Assembly: GCA_020746835.1 (NCBI GenBank)
Contig: JAGPNK010000042.1
Coordinates: 40,522 to 104,521, forward strand
Reading direction: 5' to 3'
Source: Stachybotrys elegans
Lineage: Eukaryota; Ascomycota; Sordariomycetes; Hypocreales; Stachybotryaceae
DNA length: 64,000 bases
The number at the start of each line of letters is the position of its first letter. The first letter of the stretch is position 1. This document shows, piece by piece, positions 41,888 through 52,803 of this stretch. A program made the translations under genes and the position numbers. Below the pieces are notes generated by a model, which did not search any database, was not told where the DNA came from, and was given only the letters and a program-made list of their open reading frames with translations.

Positions 41888-42192
41888 GTAAGAAAGAGAG
41901 GTTTACAAAAGAGAAGAGAAGGAAAAAGAGGGAAAAAGAGGGAAAAAGAGGGAAAAAGAGGGAAAAAGAGGGGAAAGGAGGGGAAAAGAGGGGAAAAGAG
42001 GGAAAAAGAAGGGGAAAAAGAAAAAAATAGATATTAATAATATTTCTAAAAAAGGATTAGTAGATATTAAATAGTACTAAAAGAAAAAGGAAGGAAAAAG
42101 AAGGGAAAAGAAGGAAAAAGAAGGAAAAAGAGGGAAAAAGAGGGAAAAAGAGGGAAAAGGAGAGAAAAAAAAGAAGAGAGAGGGAAAAGTAG
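41888..42192 (+). repeat. Purine-rich satellite, 10-bp unit GGGAAAAAGA
   Basis: Two blocks (about 41920-42030 and 42080-42192) of imperfect GGGAAAAAGA/AAGGAAAAAG units are separated by an AT-rich spacer with two TAGATATTAA words. The strand is almost entirely purine. The reverse-complement composition recurs at 43655-43850. Confidence 0.85.
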
Positions 42193-42256
42193 ATAAGAAT
42201 TACCCCGCCTCTCCAGTATATGCCAACCCATACGGTTACCACACCGCACGTCACAG

Positions 42257-42892
42257 ATGGCTCTTCAGCTATACATCCCGCCTTGCCTTCACGTCCCAGC
42301 AAACCCTAGGCACCCGCCTCTGGTTGATAAGCCTCTCAGAATTCAGATAGAGGGACCACTTGTTTCAATCAAGAAGCTTGTTCCTGAGGCACAATGGAAT
42401 ATTGATCTCTTCAAGCAGACGTTTCCACAGCCTGCAGGGCCTCTGCTTGCAAACTTAACATTTCAAAAACTCTATGGCAGACAAGCTCAGTTAGAAGAAA
42501 ACTCTGGTGATCTTGTTGTTCGCGATGAATATCTTGGCTGGGTCATGGAAAATAACAGGCCATTAAAGTAAGTATATGATGAGCCTCGATTTCTTTACAA
42601 ATACTAATTTAGTCACAGCAAGATCGACTACTACGGTGTCACATTTGACCATCTTGTTCCTCCTTCTGATATGGATCCAGAAGTCTTACAGATTAATATT
42701 ATTGAGATGGATTATGATGGTGGTGCGTATGCAGAAGAGACTTTACCATTCAAGGTTGTTCCAGGGGAATACACTGGCAAAAAGGTCTTAGCAGTCCCTC
42801 GTTGTTGTCAGAAGAGGAAAGGAACTCAGGATCGATGGAGAATTAACTATGATGTAGCTTTGAGAGAGGGACGGGCTCAGCCTAGCAAATAG
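42257..42892 (+). CDS. Hypothetical protein, 194 aa, two exons
   Basis: Exons 42257-42567 and 42619-42892 join in frame (GTAAGT donor, TACTAAT branch, CACAG acceptor). The protein is soluble, with a proline-rich N-terminus, a strand-like middle and an acidic segment (IIEMDYDGG) before a basic C-terminus. There is no signal peptide or membrane helix. It lies between the two opposed purine/pyrimidine satellites. The family is not recognised. Confidence 0.6.
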
Positions 42893-43302
42893 GAATCGAA
42901 CTTCCAGAGTCGCAAGGCTTTCCCACATTCAGTATACAATACATTAGTCATTTTGGACTTCGTACCCTAGGGGTAGTATCGTTATCCTCTGTTGGTTTGA
43001 ACATGGTGCTGTCTGTCCGAAGAGTTGTGGTTATGTCAGTCGCCATCCCTTGTGTTTAGGATGGTCAATCTCTACATGGCATTAAGAAGGAGACACAATA
43101 GTGAGGTTACGCAAGCAAAGTAACACAGAGAAACTCCTCCTAGTGTATTCATATCCTGTGACTATGTTTGACTACACCAAGCATTCGCACCAAGCATTCG
43201 CACCAAGAATTGAGGCCCATTTTAGGATAGCCAAGAAGAGACGTAGCCCGGCGAACCACCATCTCGCCTGAAGAACGAGACGAAGGGCAATATGGTAATT
43301 CC
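42893..43302. other. Intergenic
   Basis: No supported gene. A CACCAAGCATTCG / CACCAAGAATTGAG near-repeat lies at 43175-43213. Confidence 0.35.
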
Positions 43303-43467
43303 TCAGTCGGATGACGGAGGAGTGTTGCATTGCTGGGCGCCGCAGTTTGCGGGGACAATGACTCCATCCCGATATGTCTTAATGCAAGTTTTTGGCGTGG
43401 GACATGAATCAGTCCGAGTCCCGGCGACATGCCCGCAGGTGTAGTGGTTCGTGTAGACAGTACACAT
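43303..43467 (-). CDS. Small cysteine-rich protein of the MCxVY type, 54 aa
   Basis: From the ATG at 43467 the protein starts MCTVYTNHYTCGH and carries six cysteines, ending in a C-x4-C pair. An upstream exon is possible because a TTATTCAG acceptor immediately precedes the ATG. Short cysteine-rich proteins beginning MC-x-(V/Y)-Y..CGH are frequent in ascomycetes (from general recollection) and the gene at 54601 has the same opening. No signal peptide, so probably intracellular. Function unknown. Confidence 0.5.
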   Translation of the reverse strand: MCTVYTNHYTCGHVAGTRTDSCPTPKTCIKTYRDGVIVPANCGAQQCNTPPSSD

Positions 43468-43654
43468 CTGAATAACGCATTTAATACTTTCCGTTATCAA
43501 CAAGGGCGATATGGGGTGGTTCAGGACTTACAGTGTCGGCTAAACAGAAATATAAAGTGATTGAAGGATATGCAAAAAATTGAGTGTAGGTTTACTTGGG
43601 AAGAAGACATGGAAGGCAAAGAAGCTATAATATATATACATAAGTTACTCTCTC

Positions 43655-43850
43655 TCTATCCCTCTTTATCTTTCTTTTTCCCTCTTTTCCCCTTATTTTC
43701 CTTCTTTTTCCTTCTTTTCCCCTCCTTTTCCTTCTTTTTCCCTCCTTTTCCCTCCTTTTCCTTCTTTTTCCCTCTTTTTCCCTCTTTTTCCCTCCTTTTC
43801 CTTCTTTTTCCCTCCTTTTCCTTCTTTTTCCCTCCTTTTCCCTCTCTAAT
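43655..43850 (-). repeat. Pyrimidine-rich satellite, inverted relative to 41888-42192
   Basis: Units such as TTTTTCCCTC and TTTTCCTTC repeat for about 190 bp; on the minus strand they read as the same GGGAAAAAGA type as the block at 41888. The two blocks thus flank 42257-43467 as large imperfect inverted repeats. Confidence 0.85.
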
Positions 43851-44029
43851 TAAGTTATTCCTTAAGCTTAGTATTGTAAATAAATATAGAGTTAGTGCTA
43901 TTTTCTGAACTTAGAAGCTAGTTAAATTAGAGCATACTGTAAGCAATGGCAGGGAGGCACTATATTCATAAATTGACCTCTTGCTTTGTATTGAATAAGA
44001 TATTGCTAACAGCCGTTGTATGTTAGCCG

Positions 44030-45545
44030 TGCGAAGTGGCCGTCATGGTAGCAAGCCATCCCATGTCAACACTCAAGCAATTGATCCCCACAACAGTCAC
44101 TTGGTAAAGGGCTCTGTGACAAGGCCGCCTTCCTTAAGCAGATGTAAGTATACCACACGGTCGACCCTCCGTGGAGGCGCTCCTGGGAAGGCAGTTCGGC
44201 CAATAGTTATATGCGGCTATCCCCCGTTGATGATGATATCAACCGCATTTGCCAGGACTGGTTTCGCTACTCCATGTCAATTTAGAATCCACAGTGATCA
44301 ATTGGGAAAGAGGTGTGTAAGGAGCTCACGTCAAGGGCCTTCAAGCAGATGCAGGTATTTAGCCCCGGCCGACCTGCATGCGACCTGGTTAGCACGGGAT
44401 AGGTTAGATTCCCGACGTATCAGTATGAAGATGGCTGGTACAGCTGTATGCAGTCATCGCTGTCGATGATAGGATCAACCGCATATGCCGGGACTGATGT
44501 TGACTACCCCGTGTCAATGCTCAAGCAATTGATGTCCACAGTGGTCAATTGGTAAAGGGGGCTTTGGCAGCATGTAACATGACTAGAGCCCGATGACAAT
44601 TGGCACTCTAGCTTTGTGCCTCTAGCACATAGGGTCCGCGTCGCTCGATTGATTAATGGATCCCATGGAGACATTCCCTGGAGGTTCGGCTTATCCATGC
44701 ATGTGGAGATGGCTCTGTATGTAGCAATCTCTGTCGGTGATGGGATCAACCGCATATGCCGGGACTGATGTTGGCTACACCCTGATACAAGGATCTTCGA
44801 GCAGGTGTAGATATGCTGCGCGGTCGGGCTGTATGTGGCCTAGTCAGTACAGAGAGGATAGACTCCTGTTCTGCCGAGTAGCTGTAATGAACGAGCCGGC
44901 ATGATGGTGAAATATCATGTCTACTGTCACCTCCTGTTAACTGGTCAATTGGGAAAGAGGTGAACCAGGTCACGCCAAGGATCTTTGAGCAGATGCCGAT
45001 AGAGAGCTACGCAACATTTTGGCTGCATGTAAGATGGCAGGGATGAAGCCCCGGCCGACCTGTACGCGACCCGATTTATACGGGATAGGTTAGATTCTCG
45101 ACGTATCAGTAGACATGAAGATGTCTGGTACAGCTGTATGCAGCCATGTCTGTCGATGATCGTATCAACACTGATGTTGGCTACCCCATGTCAATGGTCA
45201 AGCAATTGATATCCACACTGGTCAATTGGTAATAGGGTCAATCACCAGGTCGTGTCAAGGATCTTTAGCAGATGTCGATTTATAGCTACGCCACATTTTG
45301 GCTGCATGTAACATGGCATGGGATACGACGTGTTCGCGAACAGCTGGGGCACATCCAATACTTACTGGACAATGTCGCTCGATGGGTCAATGCAATCCAA
45401 CTGCATATGCCGGGACTGATTTAGCCACCCACACTGGCCAATTAGGAAAGGGGCCTGCATGTAGATGGCAAGGATGAAGGTCCGGCCGACCAGTATGCGA
45501 CCTGGTTAACACGGGATCGGTTAGATTCCTGACGTGTCTGTAGAT
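44030..45545. repeat. Cluster of degenerate non-coding repeats
   Basis: Several motifs recur in changing order. Copies of TCAAGCAATTGAT..CCACA lie near 44083, 44520 and 45198. CGCATATGCCGGGACTGAT appears near 44479, 44752 and 45402, with a weaker form at 44239. CCGGCCGACC...GGGATAGGTTAGATTC lies near 44365, 45052 and 45482, and the AGCAGATG..-type block near 44343, 44984 and 45267. Spacings vary (about 230-690 bp). No open frame of note. Confidence 0.75.
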
Positions 45546-45766
45546 AGCTGAATGGTCTCACCTTCTGCTCCTGGTCGCAGAGCAGCCGGCACAATGGTTG
45601 GCATTCTACAGTCATCTTCCGCTTTGTGCGGACCAGCCCAGGTATAAGAGTGCCCCTTTCCTCCAGCATTCAGAACCATCGCAACTATGCCTGATCCCAC
45701 TGTGTAGATTACAATACTGCTTATTCTGCCGTCAACACTGTCAATTAGTTTGACCTCAACCTCCAT
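45521..45766 (-). CDS. Hypothetical small protein, 81 aa, possibly a last exon
   Basis: Frame from the ATG at 45766. It begins MEVEVKLIDSVDG and has a hydrophobic middle (ISSIVIYTVGSGIVAMVL). A TTACAG acceptor lies just upstream and an ATG-led frame (MARSWRLNGR...) sits at about 45930, so this may be the second exon of a longer gene, but no donor gives a clean join. It overlaps the end of the repeat cluster. Confidence 0.35.
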   Translation of the reverse strand: MEVEVKLIDSVDGRISSIVIYTVGSGIVAMVLNAGGKGHSYTWAGPHKAEDDCRMPTIVPAALRPGAEGETIQLSTDTSGI

Positions 45767-46010
45767 ATTACTCTGTAAGTCCACCCCAGGATAGCAGGTT
45801 GACCGAGAAATTTGTTCGTTTCTTTACATTCTGTCTGCTAGACTTGTTCCACAGATCTCACTTATGATCAAAGCATCCTTTCTCATGTAAAACTCAGACA
45901 ACCTTCCATTGAGACGCCAAGACCTAGCCATATTCGATCGCTAATATGCTCCTAGTCTGCACATTCCACTTCAAATCCCACAGTCGAACCACTCCTTACC
46001 GTTTGCCACG

Positions 46011-47420
46011 ATGCCTGACAGCCAAAAAGACACGAATGACGGCCGATCTACCAGCGGGGACTCGCGACAGTCGACATACGATCACACAAAGCAAAAGGAT
46101 AAAAGTTCGAGTGAAAAAAACACACAAACCAACGGTGATAAAAGGACTCGAATTTTTGATGGAAATACGTTCCCTACGATTAAAGATGGTGAGCAAGGAG
46201 GTCCTTCATCTAGGAGGGTTTAATTTTCTCAGCATCAAGTTCGTGTAGACGAATGATTGGAAGTATGAAAACGCGCTTTGCAATACGTTTGGCGTATGCA
46301 GCTCATGGTCTTGACCAATAAAATGCCACAAAAAAGTGACTTTGTTTTCCTAAGAAATTGGACCATCATAGAAGTCCCAGCATCCCTGCTGGGCACATAT
46401 CACATACATCACAATCATTCCGTCATGGGCTGCCTCCTGCCGCAGGAACTCTGACAAGCCGCTGCTGCCAAATGCTGCTGGTCTATGTGGGGCCATTGCG
46501 AGGGTCCGATTGCCCGCCAACAACCCCTATTGAGGTGCACGTGAGACAGTGCGACCTCGGCTGGTCACGTGCTTTAGCTCAATGGGCGATTCATGGAATC
46601 CCACCAATTGTCCGCTATGGATGCCTAATTTCATCACCACGAGACATCCAAGCAAGACCAGGGCATGCATTCCAGCCAAGGCTGTAATGTATAAAATGCC
46701 ATATACTAAGGTCTTGTGGCTTCTCACAACGAACACTACAAAAACTCTTAATCTAACACCGACACAGAACTTGTACAGTCCTTGCCAACAATGCGTGATT
46801 TCAAACGGTGGCCAGGCTCGAATGACATAATCGAGCTCTGCAACGAGCCACAAGAAAGAAACCTCTTGCATTCGCAGAATGGTCTACGCCGATATGAAGT
46901 TACCAAAACAGACCGGAGAATATACCTTAGTTTTCGGCTTGGAGACAGAACAGTAAGAGTATATCCTGCCCAAAGAATGATAATTCGTTAATATATTTAG
47001 AGGGATGGAGTTACAATGGAGAATGCGATTAAAGCAGAAGCCCTTCTCGAAGGGAAGAGAATTCTGGACGAAGGCCCCGAAATTTGTCACGTTCATGAAA
47101 TGGATGGGCCGAATGCAATCTCTTTTCGAGATCATACTATCGCTGTCTTCATTTGTCTGCTGTCGTCCCAACCTACCGAGCCGCCTAAGGTTGTTTTCCA
47201 GGGCAACTTGGGTAGCGACATGCAGAACGCAGGGAATGAAAATGGTTCAGAGAAGGATGTGCCTTGGACAATAGGGGATTTTATTGTGATTCCGGAGAAA
47301 AGTGCACTTTTTGTGAAAAAAGGAGTTATCAGATTTGGGTTACTACGCTATTACTGGACCCCAGTAGAGGAGGCAAGAGATGAAACCGCGCAACAAGACC
47401 TTGAGAAAGGAGATAAGTAG
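46011..47420 (+). CDS. Hypothetical protein, three exons, 260 aa
   Basis: Exons 46011-46188, 46768-46952 and 47001-47420. Exons 2 and 3 join cleanly (GTAAGA donor, TTTAG acceptor). Exon 1 joins through a GTGAGC donor to a CTAACACCGACACAG acceptor in frame, leaving an unusually long 579-bp intron. The N-terminus is hydrophilic and disordered. Exons 2-3 form a compact domain with basic and aromatic residues and several strands (LFVKKGVIRFGLLRYYW near the end). No known motif. If exon 1 is not part of it, translation would start at 46791. Confidence 0.5.
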
Positions 47421-47453
47421 AGCAAAGCCATTAACGGGTGGTCTATGGGGAAT

Positions 47454-49442
47454 CTAGCACACTTCTTCCGCCAACCAATCGTTCCAATCTATTATCGGGA
47501 AGTTATTGCCGTCGAAAGGAGACCCTTGATCCTGAGATGTTCTAGATTGCTGTGTCCATTCACCAGGAGGTGTGAGGGGACTAACAGATAAGGCCAGTGT
47601 TCCTGTATTTTCAGATGGATACTGATCCGCGTTAGAAGAGGTGTGTCTAACCAAGGTCGGATCAATCGTAGCTGTTGTATAAGCGACGGGTCCATGTCCA
47701 GGTGGAAGGGCGTGCTGAGAAGACGATGATGTCTCTTCGGTATTCGTGTCTGGTGCAGGCTCTGTATTGACTGAGGCCTTCTTTTGTGCTATCGGGGGCT
47801 GGCTTGTGCTGCGAGAGGCTTGTTGAATGAAAGTGGGATCAATTGCAGCTTCAGGTCCGCGTCCAAGGGGAAGAGAGTGGTGAGAAGGCGATGATGTCTC
47901 TTCGATGTTCGCGTCTGGTGGAGGCTCTGTATAGCTCCGAGTCTGCTGTTGCTCTAGGCCTGCTATACCAGACTGCGCCTTCCACAGTTTTCTACGTTTG
48001 CCTCTTGACGTATCTAGAGGCTGTCCCGTTGTCGAGTGACCACGACAATGCTTGGAAGAAGTGTTGATAGGGTGGAATCCGGTGGAGACGTCTGCTCCTA
48101 GACTGGTAGCATCTGAACCGGACTCGCCATCATCGTTGCTCTTATCGGGCTCGTCTATATGGTGAAAGGGCTCTGCCGGTGGGCGTGGGGATAGTGTATT
48201 GGTTGGGTCGGTTTCGACCGGAATATAGAGCTTTCGAGAGGTATGCGCGTATCGAATCTGGTCGAAGTCTTTCTGCTCTGCAAGGAGGTCGACCTCAAGA
48301 GCTTTACAGACCTCGGTGTAACTGAAACCATCAGCTTATAACAATTCAAGCTCTAGGCTGTCTTACCTCCACCCGGTCCAGAGTGTCACAAAGTATGGGA
48401 TCCAAAAGGGCAAAGAAGCTTGAACCTCCTTTGGAACCCTGCACAGCAGAGGGATTTTTTCTGTGAATTCCGCATTCTCTTCTTCTTTCTTTGGACACTC
48501 AGTGTAAAAGCTTAGTGGCCTCCCTGCTGCGACGTAGTTAGTTTAAGAAATGGCAGTAAGGTCTTCTCACGTACCGTTGAGGAATAACTCAAATGCGCGA
48601 TGCTGGAGGCCACGTCGAAACTGACGTTGCATTTCTTTAAGGAGCCATAGCACTGCTGATCGATCCATATCCAATCGCTTCTCCCCTGCTTCGCACTTCT
48701 TCCCGCGAAATGCCCCGTTGAATTCTCTTTGAGCACTATACACTAAGTGCGGAGGATGCCCGTACTTAAGTGCCACGCAACATGTAGCAATGAATACCAG
48801 CGACATAAAATGAGTAAGATTCTGCTGGAACTTTCCTTTCACCATAAGTCCCCCGCAGGTCGTCGCGAAAGTGTGTAGCAAGTCTCCCTGATGTGATTCT
48901 ACCATGGATGTAGCAGATTCGACAAGCATGGACGGTATGACGCAGGTCTCCAAGATATCAGCCGCCTCGAGTATATGATCTTGGGTTACTAGGCCGACCT
49001 GCTTTCTCTTTGCCATCCAGCCCTCCTCGGATGTTGGAAGTTCTTGAAAGAAGGTTGTCGTCCGAATTTCCCACCTCGGAGGACCAGCTTCTGGTGCCTT
49101 CGGAGAATGAGCTTTTGGTGCTCGTGGCGGAGGACGCTTGTAATCCGTGTGAGGGTTCCATTGTTCGACAGGAAGCTCCTTAAATTTGGGCGCTAGGCCG
49201 CGAATATTGTGATCGATAGGGTTGAAACGCTGATTCACAGGCCGGCTCGTATGTTGGGCGATTGCGTCTCGAGAAGCAACGAGTTGCTCTTCGGGGATGG
49301 AATTGGGCGCATATCGCTTGCGTCTAGTCTCAACTTGCTTTTCAAGGTGTGCAATACATTGAGCCAGCGAAATGCCCGATAAGATTTGGTAGAGATATCC
49401 TGCGTAGGACCAATCGTCCCCCGCGTAACCATCTATCCTCAT
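47454..49442 (-). CDS. Hypothetical multi-domain protein, 631 aa, three exons
   Basis: Exons 48575-49442, 48367-48526 and 47454-48321 join in one frame of 632 codons (GTACGT and GTAAGA donors, CAG acceptors). Residues 1-50 are helical. A proline-rich basic linker lies at about 100-140, and a folded helical domain at about 150-290 contains a short hydrophobic helix (MSLVFIATCCVALKYG). The exon-2 part (FWIPYFVTLWTGW) is aromatic. The C-terminal 250 residues are Ser/Thr/Pro-rich and contain two roughly 40-residue repeats (TEPxPDxNxEETSS...IDPT). The acidic-aromatic end (DWNDWLAEE) resembles an activation domain. Family not recognised; a regulator is only a guess. Confidence 0.65.
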
Positions 49443-49530
49443 GGTATGCAAGTGGCGGCGGCGCAGGATGGTTGATCTGGGTGATGGAACCCCATCCAGC
49501 AAACAGTTACATACGTTTACAGTTTTGTAA

Positions 49531-49578
49531 CTATACCGAATTAGGCGCACGGCATGCCGTGCGCCTAATTCGGTATAG
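49531..49578. repeat. Perfect 48-bp palindrome
   Basis: The 24 bases at 49531-49554 are followed immediately by their exact reverse complement at 49555-49578, with no loop. The centre is GGCATGCC. It lies 89 bp upstream of the minus-strand gene starting at 49442 and about 400 bp upstream of the plus-strand gene at 49975. Confidence 0.95.
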
Positions 49579-49681
49579 CTTCACGACGCGACCGTAGACC
49601 CCTGTTCGCTTGCAATGTTAGGTCCTGATGATCAGGCCGCTGTTTATTCAAAGCAGTCATCCTTGTCACATCAATTCCCAA

Positions 49682-49974
49682 GGGGGAGGGGGGCAGGATG
49701 AAGCAGGGCGCATTGACCAAAGCAGCTGAATAGCAAGCTGAACCATATGCCAAAAGCAATAACGCAGGCGTGGATGCTATTGTCCCCTGTTTCTCCATGA
49801 TTTTTCGGGCTACATATATATGCCTGTCCGCTGCACGTCTGCCTTACATCTGGTTGCCTTCTTCCCCAGCCATTTCTCCCCGATTTGCAGCCTTCTTGTC
49901 GGTACCCCAACCATTCCCCTGGCTGCCTTGTCCATACTGTCGGTTCTCCTTCCTGCCTTACCATCCATTTATCC
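49682..49974 (+). promoter_or_regulatory. Promoter region homologous to 54392-54600
   Basis: Ordered blocks are shared with the region before the gene at 54601: a G-run followed by AGGATGA.GCAGG, then GGGCTACATATATGCCTGTCC, a GTCTGCCTT.CATCTGGTTG block, and a C/T-rich leader with CTTCTCC and CTGCC words. The proteins encoded downstream are unrelated. The second block is here split by two extra bases. Confidence 0.6.
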
Positions 49975-50589
49975 ATGATGGAGCCGAACTTCGGAATCTG
50001 GATAGCGGCCGTTGTTCTCTTTATTATTATTGCTATCCTTCAGCCTTGCTATTACTATAGCACTGTGGAGATCCAATGGAGGAGCCTTTTCAAGATCTTT
50101 GTTGTGTCCCATGCCATTGTTGGGATCTCCCTCCTGACTGTAGCTATTGTGATGCTGAGGATAAGCCATGATTACCTCACTGCACGCATATGCACAATAG
50201 GCTATCTCGTTATTGGCCTGTGCTCTCTCATAGGGTTTCTTGTATGTCTAAAAGGAAACGTCTTGGGACTTGCTAACAATTTATAGGTGGTTTGGGTCTT
50301 GGAGCGATGGCAAATGATACACACAGACGATCTCACGCCGCTTCATGTGCCAGATGACATTGAGCGCACCACAGTTGCCTCATCCCGCAAGGAAAATTCC
50401 GAACTTGGTTCGTTGAGGCTTGCACCTACAAACATCTCAGGAGGCACACACACCTCGACAACTGCACTATCCCCACGCTCGCCGTGGTGGGTCATAGAAA
50501 ATCCGCCTACAGGTCCTGTGGTTGCTTCGCTGGATGAAATCACAACAGGGGCAACTTCCTCGGCAAGAACACCCGAGGGTTGGTTTTGA
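49975..50589 (+). CDS. Small three-segment membrane protein, 189 aa
   Basis: Exons 49975-50241 and 50287-50589 join in frame (GTATGT donor, CTAAC branch, TATAG acceptor). The start MMEPNFGIWIAAVVL leads into a first membrane helix (about 8-26). Others lie at about 42-60 and 71-90. The second exon encodes a soluble Ser/Thr/Pro-rich tail of about 100 residues. There is no recognised domain. Its upstream region is duplicated in front of an unrelated gene at 54601. Confidence 0.6.
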
Positions 50590-51333
50590 ACGGGCAGGAT
50601 TGTTATCAAACGCGTCAGTTTCACAGATTGTATTATATCCACCTAGCAGTACTGTCAATCCTTGGAATAACATCGTTCTTGGAAATGGAAAATCTGCTTA
50701 TCTACATGCAGCCCTGGTTTGTCCCGGATGATGCACCCGCAGCCGCATAAATACCACGGTACTGCGCTTTCCGTAGCTTGAGGAAGCTGACTTCTTTCCC
50801 TGGTCACACAACGTGCCTCGGCCTAATCTCCGCTACAGAAAGGCGAAGCAGAGAACCTTGCCAGCTTCACCACGGAACACATGGTGAGCGTTCCGGGTGG
50901 GGGTATCTCCGCTGAGGCTGACAGGCATGACCGGTTTCCGGTTGAGGTTGTAAGCTTGGCGGGTCGATGACGCAGTCTGGTACAAGTTCCCCCTTTTCAT
51001 ATTGTTATATATACACCTTGGTGACGCGTTTTCTCGGGGGCTCTCCCTGTTCACAGCCTCGAACTGCATGCTGGCCTTCGGTGCCGACCCTTGCCAGCTT
51101 CTCCACGGAACACATGCTGAACGATCGCTTGCCCCATAGGGAAGGAGTTCCAGAGCTCGCTCCGGCGAAGACTGTCTGCTGACCCCTATTCGCGCCTCTT
51201 TCAAGAAGCGAGTATACATCTGCTCGGCCACCCCTCGAATCTTCAATAGGAATACCCATTACCACAGCTGGAAGCTAAGGCACTACTCCTATTTATCCGT
51301 CATGTTTTGGCATTCAGCTAACCCATTGGGTAG
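50590..51333. other. Intergenic with a 32-bp direct repeat
   Basis: No gene supported. CCTTGCCAGCTTC..CCACGGAACACATG occurs at 50856-50887 and again at 51089-51120 with two mismatches. Confidence 0.6.
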
Positions 51334-52803
51334 ATGTCGCACTTACAACCTTCACGGTCCTTGAAGCGAAATGCGGGCGAGCCGTTACAAAAGCAGGATG
51401 ACACAAAACGGCTGTTGAGAATGGAATGGCTCACCCAAGAGATCACGGTATGTCTATGTGATCGGCCAATGGGTAATACTGACCATGGCGCAGCAATCGA
51501 AACCTGAGGTGCTGGATACGTTTCTAGCTCTTTGCCAGTACATCAGCATGATCTTTCTAGGCGATCCCGGCAGTTTAGCAGCCAAAGCGCTCCTGGAGAG
51601 AGACTCACATGAGTGGCTCTCGCGTATCTCGAGGTGTGACAGCAGCGAAACAGACAAAACGTCCCTACTTCGCTGTGCTTTTGAGTTTGCTGGCGGAAGG
51701 GCAGATGCTCGGCAGATACAAGTTTCCCAAGAACGGTCAGCCAGCGACAACCTCCGAACGTTTGCAAAGATTTTCGGAATAGAGGCGGAGCACTCATGTT
51801 CGCCCAGCACGGTGGATGATGACTGTATAAGGAATGCTCTCCTGCAGTCCGAGGGTCGCACAATCAACAAGGATATCTGGCGCAATCCAGACATCATATC
51901 GAAGGAAAGGATCAGCCTGTTCGTTCCAATCACACCCTTAGAGCCTAGGCTGCCAGCTGTTATTGTTGATAATATTGGCTGGGGGACACTACAGTCATTC
52001 AAGGCAATCAGGTGAAGAATAGATCCCGGCTCCAATGTTGGCAAGGCCATACTAACGCGCGGTGTAGGAAAATGCCAGGTGCTAAGCACGAGACCAAGGA
52101 CGACATGTATCTATTTGTATGCTTTTGCGCAAACTCGGGAGAAGTTCAACCAGCCTTTGGACAATGGGCCATGTCTACAGATGGCCGCAACTTCCGGCAA
52201 CTTACGATCGAACGAATACGAGAGAACCGGAAGAAAGAGATGGCTTTAGAAGTGGCGACAGTAATCTCCCTTGAGATGCTCGATACTGCTCTTCCCGACG
52301 AAGCTCGCTTGCCTATTAGCAGAAGTTTGCTCCAAGACTACATGGATGCGGTAGCGCATTACCATCCAGCTATACAGAATATTCTTTATCGAGCTGCTGA
52401 ATCAGTGTGCTGGCATCCATCTGATCAAGTGTCCGAAGAACTCGACCCCCTCGAGGCACACAACAAAACAGAATGCATCAGGAATGAAGGATTACCGCTT
52501 AATTTTGGTGGGAGCCCGGAACCGATGATGGATGAATGGGTTGAAGTCGAGGTCGAGGAGGACGTTGATGTGGCCGTTGAATTTGTTAGCCTCCACCTCA
52601 ATGTAGAGGCAGAGCCTCGTGAGCGCTTGGAAAACCACCACCACGAATTTGACCCACCCACGAACAGCCGAAATGACACATGGGGGATTGTGAACGCCTA
52701 CGATAGAAGACATACGCCTGTCTATCACCAAAAAGGTTGTCGAACCTGTACCGAAGGCGGTGGATTCTACGGCGCAACGGTGCCGCCTAAGGAGAGGCAC
52801 TGA
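51334..52803 (+). CDS. Hypothetical protein, three exons, 455 aa
   Basis: Exons 51334-51447, 51494-52011 and 52068-52803 join in frame. The second intron has a GTGAAG donor, a TACTAAC branch and a TGTAG acceptor. The N-terminus is basic. Residues about 45-330 look globular and mainly helical (LDTFLALCQYISMIFLGDPG). Residues 375-410 hold a very acidic Glu/Val/Asp stretch. The C-terminus is polar with a C-x2-C pair. No known motif, signal or membrane segment was found. The good splice signals support a real gene. Confidence 0.65.

Noticed and set aside
41890..42302. Lys/Glu-rich and Phe/Leu-rich frames over the purine satellite
   Set aside because: Products of simple-sequence DNA with no start context or domain.
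43561..43908. Ser/Phe/Leu repeat protein over the pyrimidine tract
   Set aside because: Simple-sequence translation; likely non-coding satellite.
50833..51265. Minus-strand frames of 86 and 137 codons
   Set aside because: They contain the 32-bp direct repeat in different frames and show no domain or intron.
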